The translations under genes and the position numbers were made by a program. From assembly GCF_001426485.1 (NCBI RefSeq), contig NZ_LMET01000001.1, positions 1,185,033 to 1,249,032 of the forward strand: DNA of 64,000 nucleotides. Direction: 5' to 3'. The stretch comes from Aeromicrobium sp. Root472D3 (GTDB lineage Bacteria; Actinomycetota; Actinomycetes; Propionibacteriales; Nocardioidaceae). The notes below the pieces were generated by a model. That model was not told where the DNA came from. It ran no database searches and saw nothing but the letters and a program-made list of their open reading frames with translations. Shown here piece after piece: positions 8,701-18,362 of the stretch (position 1 is its first letter; every line of letters begins with the position of its first letter).

Positions 8701-9551
8701 CCCCGCACGAGATCATGCAGCACCTCGACGTCCTGGTGCAGGACCTCGTGGGCGACCAGATCGTCACGTGCGTCTACGCCGTCCACGACCCCGCCGCCGA
8801 GACGATCCGCTACGCCAACGCCGGTCACCTGCCGCCCCTGGTGGCGCACCGCGACGGCGTGGTGCAGCGCCTGACGGCGGGCGGACCGCCGCTCGGGGCC
8901 GGGTACGGCGACGTCGCGACCGAGGAGGCCGCGCTGCCGACCGGCGCCACGATCGTGTTCTACACCGACGGCCTGGTCGAGCACCGCGGCCAGGACATCG
9001 ACGACGGCATCGCGGCGCTCGAGCGGCACATCGACTGGCACAGCACGACGTCGCTGCTCGGGGTGCCCGAGGGGATCGTCGAGGCGCTCCTGCCGCAGGG
9101 GCCCGACGACGACGTCGCGATCCTGATCGCGCGGGCCGTCTCGACCGACGACGCGGTGTCGATGTCGATGCACCGCGACACCGGCCGCGCGACGGTCGCC
9201 GAGGCGCGGCACTTCGTGCAGCAGCACCTGGAGCGCTGGCGGGTCCCCGACGGCGTGCAGCGCGACCTGGCGCTCGTGACGAGCGAGCTCGTGACCAATG
9301 CGATGGTGCACGGTGGCGCACCCGTCGACGTCCGGCTGCAGCTCGACGGCGACCGCGTCGTGCTCGAGGTGCAGGACGACGCGGCGAGCCACCTGCCGCG
9401 CCCGCAGGACCCGGACGACGACGACGAGCACGGGCGGGGCCTGCGCATCGTCGAGATCCTGTCCGACGAGTGGGGCATGCGGCCGACCGGCCGCGGCAAG
9501 TGCGTGTGGAGCGCCCGGACGTGGACGTCCGCGACAGGAGGAGTGTCATGA
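5787..9551 (+). CDS. Hybrid stress sensor: PAS-GAF-histidine kinase-receiver-PAS-PP2C phosphatase-antisigma ATPase
   Basis: A 1254-residue cytoplasmic protein with seven modules in order: a PAS-like domain (about 15-150), a GAF domain (about 165-320), HisKA with phospho-acceptor His349 in SHEFRTP, HATPase_c (N-box NLMSNAFKF, GSGIGLAL), a receiver domain (acid pair Asp622/Asp623, phospho-acceptor Asp665, Lys717), a second PAS (about 750-870), a SpoIIE/RsbU-type PP2C domain with metal-binding Asp926 (GGDWYD) and Asp944 (TGDVMGRG), and a C-terminal RsbW-like ATPase (N-box Asn1171 in SELVTNAMVHG). It could sense a signal, dephosphorylate a STAS antagonist and phosphorylate it again. There is no membrane segment. 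The ATG has a weak GGCGGGA site; an in-frame GTG at 5724 is an alternative. It overlaps the STAS gene (ATGA). Confidence 0.92.
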   Translation: MRSTWTSSEVGRDLSAVDWSSTPLGDPESWPVSLKAAVRILLSSKFAMWMAWGPELTFFCNDSYRRDTLGDKYPWALGRPASEVWSEIWDDIEPRVRTVMESGEATWDESLMLFLQRRGFVEETYHTFSYSPLADDEGHVEGLLCVVSEVTEQTISTRRMTTLRDLGARTTGRHTEAEAVAAACEQITADPLSIPFGLVYLVDPEQQRLVRACGAGVDDDHPFAPSTIGLDGGSAVWPVAEPMAGRQTLVDLSALPHEPPVGDWGRRPTHALLVPFVDPATSDAYGFLVAGLSPFRPVDEAYTGFVDLFAGQLSAAINAARTFEGEKQRAETLARLDQAKTDFFTNVSHEFRTPLTLLLGPTSDALNDPALAADDVQRRRFDVIHRSGQRLLELVNSLLDFSRLEAGGITSQFEVVDLGRVTEPLVMMFESAAAQAGLSLTFEADEMSGPCYVDVEHWAKIVLNLMSNAFKFTFDGGIAVTLREHEGQALLAVRDTGSGIADDELPHLFERFHRGRNEVSRTHEGSGIGLALVAELARLHGGSASARSELGVGTEMTVTIPLGRAHLPSAEISETRQPRTAGATAPSALVSEASRWLEPATDAATPPVGPPSEDVARILVVDDNADMRAYVADLLRDRYEVTTASDGVDALDHMRHDVPDLVVTDVMMPRLDGFGLLQRMQADARTTSIPVIMVSARAGEEGTVEGLEAGAADYLVKPFAARELLARVGVNLELDRVRRIRATLERSEALLDQAQRLAKVGSWEVDFAASTISGSDELLRLLGRDRAEFEAMGFPGAIADLVHPDDAPRVSADLAALEVGEMTAYDQRIVRPDGEVRLVAVRAALLGDDAGTPVMLQGSMQDITEQRAAEQALAAARARDEAAQREHSIAEELQRSLLPAETFDLDHLDVATYYRAGVEGTYVGGDWYDIIELRGGRTALVTGDVMGRGVRAASVMGQLRSAVRAFATLDLPPHEIMQHLDVLVQDLVGDQIVTCVYAVHDPAAETIRYANAGHLPPLVAHRDGVVQRLTAGGPPLGAGYGDVATEEAALPTGATIVFYTDGLVEHRGQDIDDGIAALERHIDWHSTTSLLGVPEGIVEALLPQGPDDDVAILIARAVSTDDAVSMSMHRDTGRATVAEARHFVQQHLERWRVPDGVQRDLALVTSELVTNAMVHGGAPVDVRLQLDGDRVVLEVQDDAASHLPRPQDPDDDDEHGRGLRIVEILSDEWGMRPTGRGKCVWSARTWTSATGGVS

Positions 9552-9862
9552 CCGGCTTGACGTTCAGCAGCGACGAGGTCGACGGCCGCACGGTGCTGGC
9601 GGTCGGCGGCGAGATCGACACGCAGACGACCGACGAGCTCAGGGGGGCCGTCGACGACCTCGACGTGTCCCACCGCACGCTCGTGCTCGACCTGCACGGC
9701 GTCGAGTTCGTCGACTCCAGCGGGCTGGGGGCGCTGCTCGGCATCAAGAAGCAGCAGGATCGGGCCGGTGGGCACCTCCTGCTGACGCGCCTGTCCGACC
9801 CCGTCGCCCGCATCATCGAGATCACCCGGATGGACCGCGTCTTCGAGGTCACGGGCGGCTGA
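9548..9862 (+). CDS. STAS-domain anti-sigma factor antagonist (RsbV/SpoIIAA-like)
   Basis: A 104-residue single STAS domain. The phosphorylation motif is VDSSGLG with Ser57/Ser58, and the surrounding LVLDLHGVEF strand and GALLGIKKQQDRAGG helix are typical. Unphosphorylated, such proteins bind an anti-sigma kinase and free the sigma factor. Its ATG overlaps the stop of the hybrid kinase, which carries both a PP2C phosphatase and an RsbW-like ATPase, so the pair probably forms one partner-switching module. The SigB-family sigma factor at 15238-16002 is the likely final target, but that link is inferred from proximity and from the promoters. Confidence 0.9.
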   Translation: MTGLTFSSDEVDGRTVLAVGGEIDTQTTDELRGAVDDLDVSHRTLVLDLHGVEFVDSSGLGALLGIKKQQDRAGGHLLLTRLSDPVARIIEITRMDRVFEVTGG

Positions 9863-9870
9863 GACCGACC

Positions 9871-9895
9871 GTGTGGGCGCGCGGCCAGCGGGTAC
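9871..9895 (+). promoter_or_regulatory. Candidate SigB/SigF-type promoter of the YhdF-like SDR
   Basis: GTGT (9871-9874), a 15-base spacer and GGGTAC (9890-9895). The -10 box is perfect but the -35 is weaker than at the other sites. The ATG with its AGGAGG site is 47 bases downstream. Confidence 0.45.
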
Positions 9896-9942
9896 CGGGC
9901 GCCTGACCGCGCCCACCCGGGGACGGCACTCCAGGAGGACGC

Positions 9943-10779
9943 ATGCCCGATTCACCCGCCCAGGACCTGCCGGGTCACGAGGACGAGCTGAGGCCCCTCG
10001 CCGACCACGGCGAGACGTCGTACCTCGGCACCGGCCGCATGCTGGGCAAGGTCGCGATCGTGACGGGCGGCGACAGCGGCATCGGCAAGGCCGTCGCGAT
10101 CGCCTACGCCCGCGAGGGTGCCGACGTCGTGATCGCGCACCTCGACGAGGACGACGACGCCGACGACACCCGGCAGTGGATCGAGCGGGCCGGCCGCACC
10201 GCGGTCGTCGTCAAGGGAGACCTCGCCGACCCGGCGCACTGCCGCGACATCGTGGCGCGGACCGTCGCGGCGTTCGGGCGCGTCGACGTGCTCGTGAACA
10301 ACGCCGCGGTGCAGATGTTCCGCGAGACGTTCGAGGAGATCCCCGACGAGGAGTGGGACCGGGTCATCGCGACCAACCTCAGCGCGATGTTCCACCTCGT
10401 GAAGGCGTCGCTGCCGCACATGCCGTCGGGCTCGTCGATCATCGGCACGTCGTCGATCAACTCCGACATGCCGGTGCCGCAGCTCATCCCGTACGACGTC
10501 ACGAAGGCCGGCATCGCCAACATGACGGCGGGGCTCGCGCAGCTGCTGGCCGACCGCGGCATCCGCGCCAACAGCGTCGCGCCGGGGCCGATCTGGACGC
10601 CGCTGATCCCTGCGACGATGCCGCAGGACGCGGTCGAGGACTTCGGCGGGCAGGTGCCGATGGGCCGTCCGGGACAGCCGGCCGAGCTCGCACCCGTGTA
10701 CGTCATGCTCGCGTCCGACGAGTCGTCCTACGTCTCCGGCGCGCGCATCGCCGTGACGGGCGGCAAGCCGATCCTCTGA
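9943..10779 (+). CDS. SDR family oxidoreductase, YhdF/GSP39-like
   Basis: A 278-residue SDR with the long N-terminal extension (about 35 residues, PLADHGETSYLGTGRM) that marks the YhdF/general stress protein 39 subgroup. The cofactor motif TGGDSGIGKA follows, then NNAAVQM, and the catalytic Tyr184/Lys188 in LIPYDVTKAG; the end VSGARIAVTGGKPIL is typical. Members are often SigB-dependent stress proteins that reduce small carbonyl compounds; the actual substrate is unknown. The ATG has a perfect AGGAGG 5 bases upstream. A second member of the same subgroup is at 14289-15170. Confidence 0.92.
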   Translation: MPDSPAQDLPGHEDELRPLADHGETSYLGTGRMLGKVAIVTGGDSGIGKAVAIAYAREGADVVIAHLDEDDDADDTRQWIERAGRTAVVVKGDLADPAHCRDIVARTVAAFGRVDVLVNNAAVQMFRETFEEIPDEEWDRVIATNLSAMFHLVKASLPHMPSGSSIIGTSSINSDMPVPQLIPYDVTKAGIANMTAGLAQLLADRGIRANSVAPGPIWTPLIPATMPQDAVEDFGGQVPMGRPGQPAELAPVYVMLASDESSYVSGARIAVTGGKPIL

Positions 10780-10800
10780 CCCCGGCGACGACGTCGACGA

Positions 10801-10828
10801 AGGGGCTCCCGCGATCGCGGGAGCCCCT
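10801..10828. terminator. Bidirectional terminator between the SDR and katE
   Basis: A 28-base perfect palindrome: arm AGGGGCTCCC (10801-10810) and its complement (10819-10828) around GCGATCGC. It lies between the converging SDR and catalase genes. Confidence 0.75.
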
Positions 10829-10860
10829 CCTGTCGTGCCGTGCGGCCGGGTCAGGCCGGG

Positions 10861-13152
<2,292 letters not shown>

Positions 13153-13192
13153 GGTGCTCCTCTCGACGTCCGCGACGTGCGGACGCCGGTGC

Positions 13193-13218
13193 ATACCCGG
13201 GCCGTCCGGCAGCAAACC
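13193..13218 (-). promoter_or_regulatory. SigB/SigF-type promoter of katE
   Basis: On the minus strand GGTTTG (13213-13218), a 14-base spacer and GGGTAT (13193-13198). A 40-base leader with Shine-Dalgarno precedes the katE ATG. Confidence 0.75.
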
Positions 13219-13240
13219 GGGGCGCAGGGGCAGGAGCAGG

Positions 13241-14200
13241 TCAGCCGACCGGGTCGCCGACCTCGTCGGGGCCGAGGTCGGGGCGCACGCGGACGAGCTC
13301 GAACACGGGCCAGCGCAGGGCGTCGCGCTCGGGCTGCGCGGACGTCTCGACGACGAGGGTCGGCTGCACGGGGTGCACCTCGCGGCCCGTCTCGGTCGCG
13401 GCCGCCACGACGCGCGGGTCGAGCTCCTGGTCGCGCGGCGCGATCAGCTCGGCGACGTCCTGTTGCTGCTTGGCGCTGATGGGGTGCGTCCAGCCGATGA
13501 TGTCGTAGCCGGCGGCCCCCGGGGTGCCGAGCACGAGCCGCTCGGGCTGCTCGAGCGATCCGACGACGGCGCACACGACCGCCTCCGACGTGTCCTGGAA
13601 GCGCAGCTTGAGCCAGCCGCGCTGCCCCGACGTGTACGTCGTGTCGCGCCCCTTCACGACGAGGCCCTCGATGCCGATCTCGTTGCGGCTGTACTCGCGG
13701 ATCCACGACGCGGCCACGGCGCGGTCCGACGTCTGCGGCACGACCTGGAACGGCATGAGGTGGTCGACCAGCACGACGTCGAGCATGCGGCGCCGCTCGG
13801 TCAGCGTCTGGCCGCGCAGGTCGTCGTCGTCCCACATCAGCAGATCGAAGGCGATGAACGACGCGGGGCTCAGGCCCAGCACCCGTGGCGGACCGGTGAG
13901 GCGGCGCTGCACCTGGATGAAGTCGTACGCGTCCTCGCCCCACACGACCATCTCGCCGTCCACCACGACGCCGTCGGGCAGCTCGATCTCGGCCGCCGCG
14001 ACGATGTCGGGGAAGGCGGACGTGATGTCGTGCCCGTGCCGGGACTGGATGCGGCAGCGGCCACCCGCCATGAACAGGATCGCGCGGTAGCCGTCGAACT
14101 TGGGCTCGTACACGCAGCCGCCCGGCAGATCGGCCTCGGCCGGCAGCGACGGGACGGGTCGGGCGAGCATCGGCACCATGCCGAACTCCAGCAGCGACAC
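13241..14200 (-). CDS. ATP-dependent DNA ligase (adenylation and OB domains)
   Basis: A 319-residue ATP-dependent DNA ligase of the short actinobacterial LigC/LigD-ligase type. The adenylation motif EPKFDGYR places the nucleotidyl Lys at residue 34. Motif III/IIIa-like segments (VVDGEMVVWGEDAYDF, FIAFDLLMW), motif IV (IEGLVVKG) and motif V (GWLKLRF) follow in order, then a C-terminal OB-fold. No polymerase or phosphoesterase domain is attached. The GTG start at 14200 was preferred because GAGGGGGGCGAC precedes it directly. In a stress island it would seal single-strand breaks; a role in end joining is possible but no Ku gene is in the window. Confidence 0.9.
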   Translation of the reverse strand: MSLLEFGMVPMLARPVPSLPAEADLPGGCVYEPKFDGYRAILFMAGGRCRIQSRHGHDITSAFPDIVAAAEIELPDGVVVDGEMVVWGEDAYDFIQVQRRLTGPPRVLGLSPASFIAFDLLMWDDDDLRGQTLTERRRMLDVVLVDHLMPFQVVPQTSDRAVAASWIREYSRNEIGIEGLVVKGRDTTYTSGQRGWLKLRFQDTSEAVVCAVVGSLEQPERLVLGTPGAAGYDIIGWTHPISAKQQQDVAELIAPRDQELDPRVVAAATETGREVHPVQPTLVVETSAQPERDALRWPVFELVRVRPDLGPDEVGDPVG

Positions 14201-14234
14201 GTCGCCCCCCTCGCCTGACCGGCGGTCTGCTCCA

Positions 14235-14269
14235 CCGGCACGAACGATCGTCACACACCTCGGTGCCGG
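14235..14269 (-). terminator. Hairpin after the second YhdF-like SDR
   Basis: CCGGCAC (14235-14241) pairs with GTGCCGG (14263-14269) over a 21-base loop, in the gap between the SDR stop and the ligase start. It may end the SDR transcript, but it is short and without U-tract. Confidence 0.35.
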
Positions 14270-14288
14270 ACGCTCGGCCGATCCCGGA

Positions 14289-15170
14289 TCAGAAGACCGG
14301 CTTGCCACCTGTCACCCCGAGGACCGTGCCGGAGACGTAGCTGGCCTCGGCGGACGACGCCAGGAAGACGAAGGCCGGGGCGACCTCGGCGGGCTGGCCG
14401 GCCCGCCCGAGCGGGGTCTCTTGCCCGAAGACCTCGAGCTTCTCGACGGTCTGCGTGGCGGGCTGCAGGGGGGTCCAGATGGGTCCCGGCGCGACGGCGT
14501 TGACGCGGATGCCGCGGGGGCCGAGCTGGGCCGCGAGGTTGACGGTCAGGTTGTTGATGCCGGCCTTGGTCGCGGCGTAGTCGAGCAGCGTCGTCGACGG
14601 GTCGAACGCCTGCACCGACGAGACGTTGATGATCGACGCGCCCTCGCCCAGGTGGGGCACGGCGGCACGGGTCATCCACAGCAGCGCCTCGAGGTTCGTG
14701 GTGAGGGTGCGCGAGATGCGCTCGTCGGTCAGCTTCTCGACGTCCTCCTCGCGGGCCATCTGGAACGCGGCGTTGTTGACCAGCACGTCGAGCCCGCCGA
14801 GGGCCTCGACGGTGTCGGCGACCAGCCGGTCGCACGCCGCGCTCGAGCGCAGGTCGACCTCGAGCGCGATGCAGCGTCGGCCGGTGTCGGCGACGGACTC
14901 CACGACGGCGTCGGCGTCGGACTTCTCCTCGGGCAGGTACGTGAAGACGACGTCGGCACCCTCGCGGGCGTAGGCCAGCACGACGGCGCGGCCGATCCCG
15001 GAGTCGCCGCCCGTCACGAGCGCGCGCAGTCCCTCCAGACGTCCGTGCCCGACGTAGCTGTCGTCGCCGTGGTCGGGCAGGGGGTCCATCGCGGACGTCA
15101 GTCCGGGCGGCTCCTGCTGCTGGGCGGGGAAGCCGTCGCGGAGCTCTGGGCGGTCGGTGTCGATGCTCAT
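14289..15170 (-). CDS. SDR family oxidoreductase, YhdF/GSP39-like (second copy type)
   Basis: A 293-residue SDR of the same subgroup as the gene at 9943. The N-terminal extension (about 45 residues, PLPDHGDDSYVGHGRLEGL), TGGDSGIGRA, NNAAFQM, Tyr198/Lys202 in LLDYAATKAG and the end VLGVTGGKPVF are all present. The two proteins are clearly related but diverged, so this is an old duplication or independent recruitment. The ATG has no Shine-Dalgarno; a SigB-type -10 box ends 9 bases before it, which argues for a leaderless stress-induced transcript. Confidence 0.92.
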   Translation of the reverse strand: MSIDTDRPELRDGFPAQQQEPPGLTSAMDPLPDHGDDSYVGHGRLEGLRALVTGGDSGIGRAVVLAYAREGADVVFTYLPEEKSDADAVVESVADTGRRCIALEVDLRSSAACDRLVADTVEALGGLDVLVNNAAFQMAREEDVEKLTDERISRTLTTNLEALLWMTRAAVPHLGEGASIINVSSVQAFDPSTTLLDYAATKAGINNLTVNLAAQLGPRGIRVNAVAPGPIWTPLQPATQTVEKLEVFGQETPLGRAGQPAEVAPAFVFLASSAEASYVSGTVLGVTGGKPVF

Positions 15171-15179
15171 GACCCGGAC

Positions 15180-15205
15180 GTGCCCAACCCCGCCCGGGTC
15201 AAACC
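15180..15205 (-). promoter_or_regulatory. SigB/SigF-type promoter of the second YhdF-like SDR, leaderless
   Basis: On the minus strand GGTTTG (15200-15205), a 14-base spacer and GGGCAC (15180-15185), ending 9 bases before the ATG. The -10 has C in place of the usual T. Confidence 0.65.
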
Positions 15206-15237
15206 GGACGGGGTCGGGCCGCGCGTGTCGCGACGGG

Positions 15238-16002
15238 TCAGGCCGCGCCGGCGATCTGCGAACCGGTGCGGATCTTGGCCAGGATCGAGGCGAGGCGCCG
15301 CGACACCTGCATCTGGCTGACCCCGACCTCCTCGGCGATCCGCTGCTGCGTCATGTCCTCGTAGAAGCGCAGGCGCAGGAGGTGCTTCTCGTCGTCGGTG
15401 AGCGACGCGCAGCCCGGGGCCGCGGTCATGAGGTCGTCGGCCGCCCCGAAGGCGTCGCCGTCCCCCTGGACCGTCTCGACGAGCGGGCGACCGCTGACGC
15501 CCGACGGCGCGTCGAGCGACTGCGGTGCGTAGTGGCTCGACGCCGCCATCGCCTCGCCGACCTCGGACACCGGGACGCCCAGGCGGGCGGCGACGAGCTC
15601 GCGGGTCGACTCGCGTCCCTGCTCGAGGAGCTCCTGCTGTGCCTCCCGCACCCGCGGCTGCATCTCCTGCACCGAGCGGGTCGGCCGGATCATCCAGCAG
15701 TGGTCGCGGAAGTGCTTCTTGATCTCGCCGAGGATCGTGGCGACGGCGAACCCGTGGAACGTCCCGCGCGACGGCTCGAAGCGCCGGACGGCGTGGACGA
15801 GCGCCAGGTTCGCGACGGCCGTCAGGTCGTCGTGGTCGGCGCCGCGGTTGCGGTAGCGGGCGGCGAGGCGCTCGGCGAGCGGCAGGCACGACCGGACCAG
15901 CTGGTCCTCGAGCAGCTCGCGCTCGTGGACGCCGTCGGCGCGATGGATGGCATGGAGGAGGTCGGCGACGATCTGGTCGGAGACGTCGGTGGAGTGGCTC
16001 AT
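15238..16002 (-). CDS. RNA polymerase sigma factor, SigB/SigF (group 3) family
   Basis: A 254-residue sigma-70 factor without region 1.1. Region 2 contains CLPLAERLAARYRNRGADHDDLTAVANLALVHAVRRFEPSRGTFHGFAVATILGEIKKHFRDHCWMIRPTRS, typical of the SigB/SigF/SpoIIAC group. Region 3 follows at about 110-175, and region 4 ends with the helix-turn-helix TQQRIAEEVGVSQMQVSRRL (about 218-238). This group recognises GGTTT-N15/16-GGGTA promoters, the type found in front of many genes here. The ATG at 16002 is preceded by AGAGAG, a modest site. No anti-sigma gene is adjacent; the RsbW-like domain of the kinase at 5787 is a candidate partner. Confidence 0.92.
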   Translation of the reverse strand: MSHSTDVSDQIVADLLHAIHRADGVHERELLEDQLVRSCLPLAERLAARYRNRGADHDDLTAVANLALVHAVRRFEPSRGTFHGFAVATILGEIKKHFRDHCWMIRPTRSVQEMQPRVREAQQELLEQGRESTRELVAARLGVPVSEVGEAMAASSHYAPQSLDAPSGVSGRPLVETVQGDGDAFGAADDLMTAAPGCASLTDDEKHLLRLRFYEDMTQQRIAEEVGVSQMQVSRRLASILAKIRTGSQIAGAA

Positions 16003-16101
16003 GAAGAACTCTCTGGCGGCACGTGCGTGCGGCTGGGTCTTCAACCGGCTGATTGCCTCCAGCGTTGCACGCGCCCCCCGGTCACGCAAGGCCGGCACCG
16101 C

Positions 16102-16127
16102 TGATTGAAGACGGGCGGTCCGGGTAC
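16102..16127 (+). promoter_or_regulatory. SigB/SigF-type promoter of the glycosyltransferase operon
   Basis: TGATTG (16102-16107), a 14-base spacer and GGGTAC (16122-16127). The -10 and spacing fit the other sites; the -35 is a variant. It lies 56 bases upstream of the small leader ORF with its GAAGGA site. Confidence 0.5.
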
Positions 16128-16183
16128 GGGTGCGCGGAGTGCTGAAGGTCGCTCACCACCTCGCTGTTCGCTCGAAGGACCCC

Positions 16184-16285
16184 ATGCTGCACGCGGCCCA
16201 CCTCGCCCGTCCGTCCTCGCTCCTGCCGCCCCCGCGGCCGTCCCGTCGCGCCCCGCGCACCGTCGTCACCGCGGCCCGCCCATGA
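16184..16285 (+). CDS. Possible coupled leader peptide (33 aa) of the glycosyltransferase operon
   Basis: An ATG at 16184 has a good GAAGGA site 4 bases upstream and opens a 33-codon frame, rich in Arg, Pro and Ala, whose TGA (16283-16285) overlaps the ATG of the first glycosyltransferase as ATGA. That glycosyltransferase has no Shine-Dalgarno of its own, so ribosomes may reach it only by translating this short frame. The peptide has no recognisable family and may have no function beyond translational coupling. Its reality as a product is uncertain. Confidence 0.45.
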   Translation: MLHAAHLARPSSLLPPPRPSRRAPRTVVTAARP

Positions 16286-17346
16286 GGGTGTGCCTCATCG
16301 CGTCGAGCCGGTTCCCGATCCGCGAGCCGTTCCACGGCGGTCTGGAGGCGCACACTGCGACGCTCGCCGAGCACCTCGGCCGGCGCGGCCACGAGGTCAG
16401 CGTGTTCGCGGCGCCCGGGTCCGACCCGCGGTTCGACGTCAGCGACCTCGCGGTGCGTCCGTTCGAGCCCAGCGCGGCAGCCCGCCAGGACGTCGGTGCG
16501 ACGCCCGACGAGTGGATGCGCGAGCACCACGCCTATCTCTCGCTGATGCTGGAGCTGTCGCGCACCGGTCCGCAGCGCTTCGACGTGATCCACAACAACT
16601 CGTTGCACCACCTGCCGATCGCGATGGCCGGCATGGTCGACCTGCCGGTCGTCTCGACGCTGCACACCCCGCCCGTCCCGTGGCTGGAGTCGGCCCTGCA
16701 GGTGAGCCGTGGCGACACGCGCTTCGTCGCGGTCAGCCGGCACACCGCCGACGCGTGGCAGCACGCCGTGACGGCCGAGGTCGTCCTGAACGGGATCGAC
16801 ACCGACCGCTGGCGGGCCGGGCCCGGCGGCGACCGCGCCGTGTGGAGCGGGCGCATGGTGCCCGAGAAGGCGCCCCACCTGGCGGCGCTGGCCGCGCTGC
16901 GCGCCGGCATCCCGATCGACCTCGCGGGACCGTGCATGGACCAGGCGTACTTCGACCGCGAGGTCCGTCCGCTGCTCGGCCCCGGTGTCCGCCACCTCGG
17001 CCACCTGGGCTCCGACGCGCTGATCGACCTCGTGGGACGCGCGGCGGTCGCGGTCGTCTCGCCGATGTGGGACGAGCCCTACGGCCTGGTCGCCGCCGAG
17101 GCGATGGCCTGCGGGACCCCCGTCGCGGCGTTCGACCGCGGCGCGCTCGGCGAGATCGTCGTGCCCGGCACGGGGGCGCTGGCGCGTCCGGGGGACGTCG
17201 ACTCGCTGGCCACCGCGATCGTCCTGGCGCGTGCTGCCGACCGCCGCGTGGTGCGGCGCCACGCCGTCGCCGACCTCGGCGTCGGACGGATGATCTCGGC
17301 CTACGAGGACGTCTACGCCCGCGCCCGTCAGGTGGTGGCCGCATGA
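16282..17346 (+). CDS. Glycosyltransferase family 4 protein
   Basis: A 354-residue GT-B retaining glycosyltransferase. The N-terminal domain opens MRVCLIASSRFPIREPFHGGLEAHTATLAEHLGRRGHEVSVFAAPGSD, the usual acceptor-binding half with a GG-E loop. The donor half carries VSPMWDEPYGLVAAEAMACGTPVAAFDRGALGEIV, the E-x7-E signature of GT4 (EPYGLVAAEAMACGTP). The enzyme should transfer a sugar from a nucleotide donor to an unknown acceptor in the cytoplasm. It is the first gene of a seven-gene operon joined by ATGA/GTGA overlaps and lacks a Shine-Dalgarno, relying on the upstream short frame. Confidence 0.9.
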   Translation: MRVCLIASSRFPIREPFHGGLEAHTATLAEHLGRRGHEVSVFAAPGSDPRFDVSDLAVRPFEPSAAARQDVGATPDEWMREHHAYLSLMLELSRTGPQRFDVIHNNSLHHLPIAMAGMVDLPVVSTLHTPPVPWLESALQVSRGDTRFVAVSRHTADAWQHAVTAEVVLNGIDTDRWRAGPGGDRAVWSGRMVPEKAPHLAALAALRAGIPIDLAGPCMDQAYFDREVRPLLGPGVRHLGHLGSDALIDLVGRAAVAVVSPMWDEPYGLVAAEAMACGTPVAAFDRGALGEIVVPGTGALARPGDVDSLATAIVLARAADRRVVRRHAVADLGVGRMISAYEDVYARARQVVAA

Positions 17347-18362
17347 TCGGCTACTACGTGCACCACCACGGCCGCGGACACCTGCACCGCGCGCTGTCGG
17401 TCGCCGCGGCCACCGACACCGTCGTGGTCGGCATGAGCTCGCTGCCCAGGCCGCGGGAGTGGAGCGGACCGTGGCTCGAGCTGCCGCGCGACGACGAGGG
17501 CGCGACCCCGGTCGACGTGACGGCCCGCGGTCGCCTGCACTGGGTGCCGGAGCTGGACCGTGGGCTCACGGCGCGGATGGCCGAGATCTCGTCGTGGATC
17601 GCCGCCGTCGAGCCGTCGCTGATGGTCGTCGACGTCTCGGCCGAGGTCAGCCTGCTCGCCCGCCTGCACGGCACGCCCGTCGTGACGATGGTGCTGCCGG
17701 GCGACCGCCGCGACGCGGCGCACGACCTCGTCCACTCGGTCGCGCGTCGCATCGTCGGGGCGTGGCCCGCCGACGTCACGGGCATGGTCACGGGGCTCGA
17801 CGCCCACCGCGACCGCCTGACGTGCGTCGGGGGCCTGTCGCGCTTCGACGGCCGTCCGGCGCCGGCGCCGCCCGCTCCCGACGGCCGGACGGTCGTGGTG
17901 CTGACGGGCCTGGGCGACGAGACGTCGTGGGACGTCGACGCGGCACGACAGCAGACGCCCTCCTGGACGTGGCACGTGCTGGGGGCCGGTGACGCCTGGG
18001 TCGACGACCCGTGGGACGTGCTGTGCGCCGCGGACGTCGTGGTGACGCACGGGGGCCAGAACGCGATCGCCGAGGTCGCGGCGGCCCGGCGACCTGCCGT
18101 CGTCGTGCCGCGCCCCCGGCCGTTCCGCGAGCAGGACGCGATGGCGGCCGTGCTCGCGACCGACGGGCGGTTCCCGGTGACGGTGTGCCCCGAGCTGCCG
18201 CAGACCGGCTGGGACGAGCTGCTGACGCGCACCGCCGCCCTCGACGGATCCGGGTGGTCGGCCTGGAACGACGGCGGGGGAGCGGGGCGTCTCGCCGAGG
18301 TCATCTGCGAGGAGCTCGAACGCGTTCCCGCGCCCGCCCGGTCGTCGGGGACGTGGTCGTGA
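17343..18362 (+). CDS. Glycosyltransferase, MurG-like GT-B fold
   Basis: A 339-residue protein starting MIGYYVHHHGRGHLHRAL, the glycine/histidine-rich opening of MurG/GT28-type enzymes and of related UDP-sugar transferases. The donor-binding half has VVVLTGLGDE, the loop DVLCAADVVVTHGGQNAIAEVAAARRPAVVVPRPRPFREQ, with the HGGQN-x-E motif of MurG-like proteins. The product probably adds a second sugar in the same pathway as its neighbours; donor and acceptor are unknown. ATG overlaps the stop of the GT4 gene. Confidence 0.8.
   Translation: MIGYYVHHHGRGHLHRALSVAAATDTVVVGMSSLPRPREWSGPWLELPRDDEGATPVDVTARGRLHWVPELDRGLTARMAEISSWIAAVEPSLMVVDVSAEVSLLARLHGTPVVTMVLPGDRRDAAHDLVHSVARRIVGAWPADVTGMVTGLDAHRDRLTCVGGLSRFDGRPAPAPPAPDGRTVVVLTGLGDETSWDVDAARQQTPSWTWHVLGAGDAWVDDPWDVLCAADVVVTHGGQNAIAEVAAARRPAVVVPRPRPFREQDAMAAVLATDGRFPVTVCPELPQTGWDELLTRTAALDGSGWSAWNDGGGAGRLAEVICEELERVPAPARSSGTWS

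Noticed and set aside
5469-9431. A 1320-residue open frame on the minus strand opposite the kinase gene
   Set aside because: It is the antisense shadow expected from GC-rich codons; its translation has no recognisable domain, while the plus strand carries seven clear ones.
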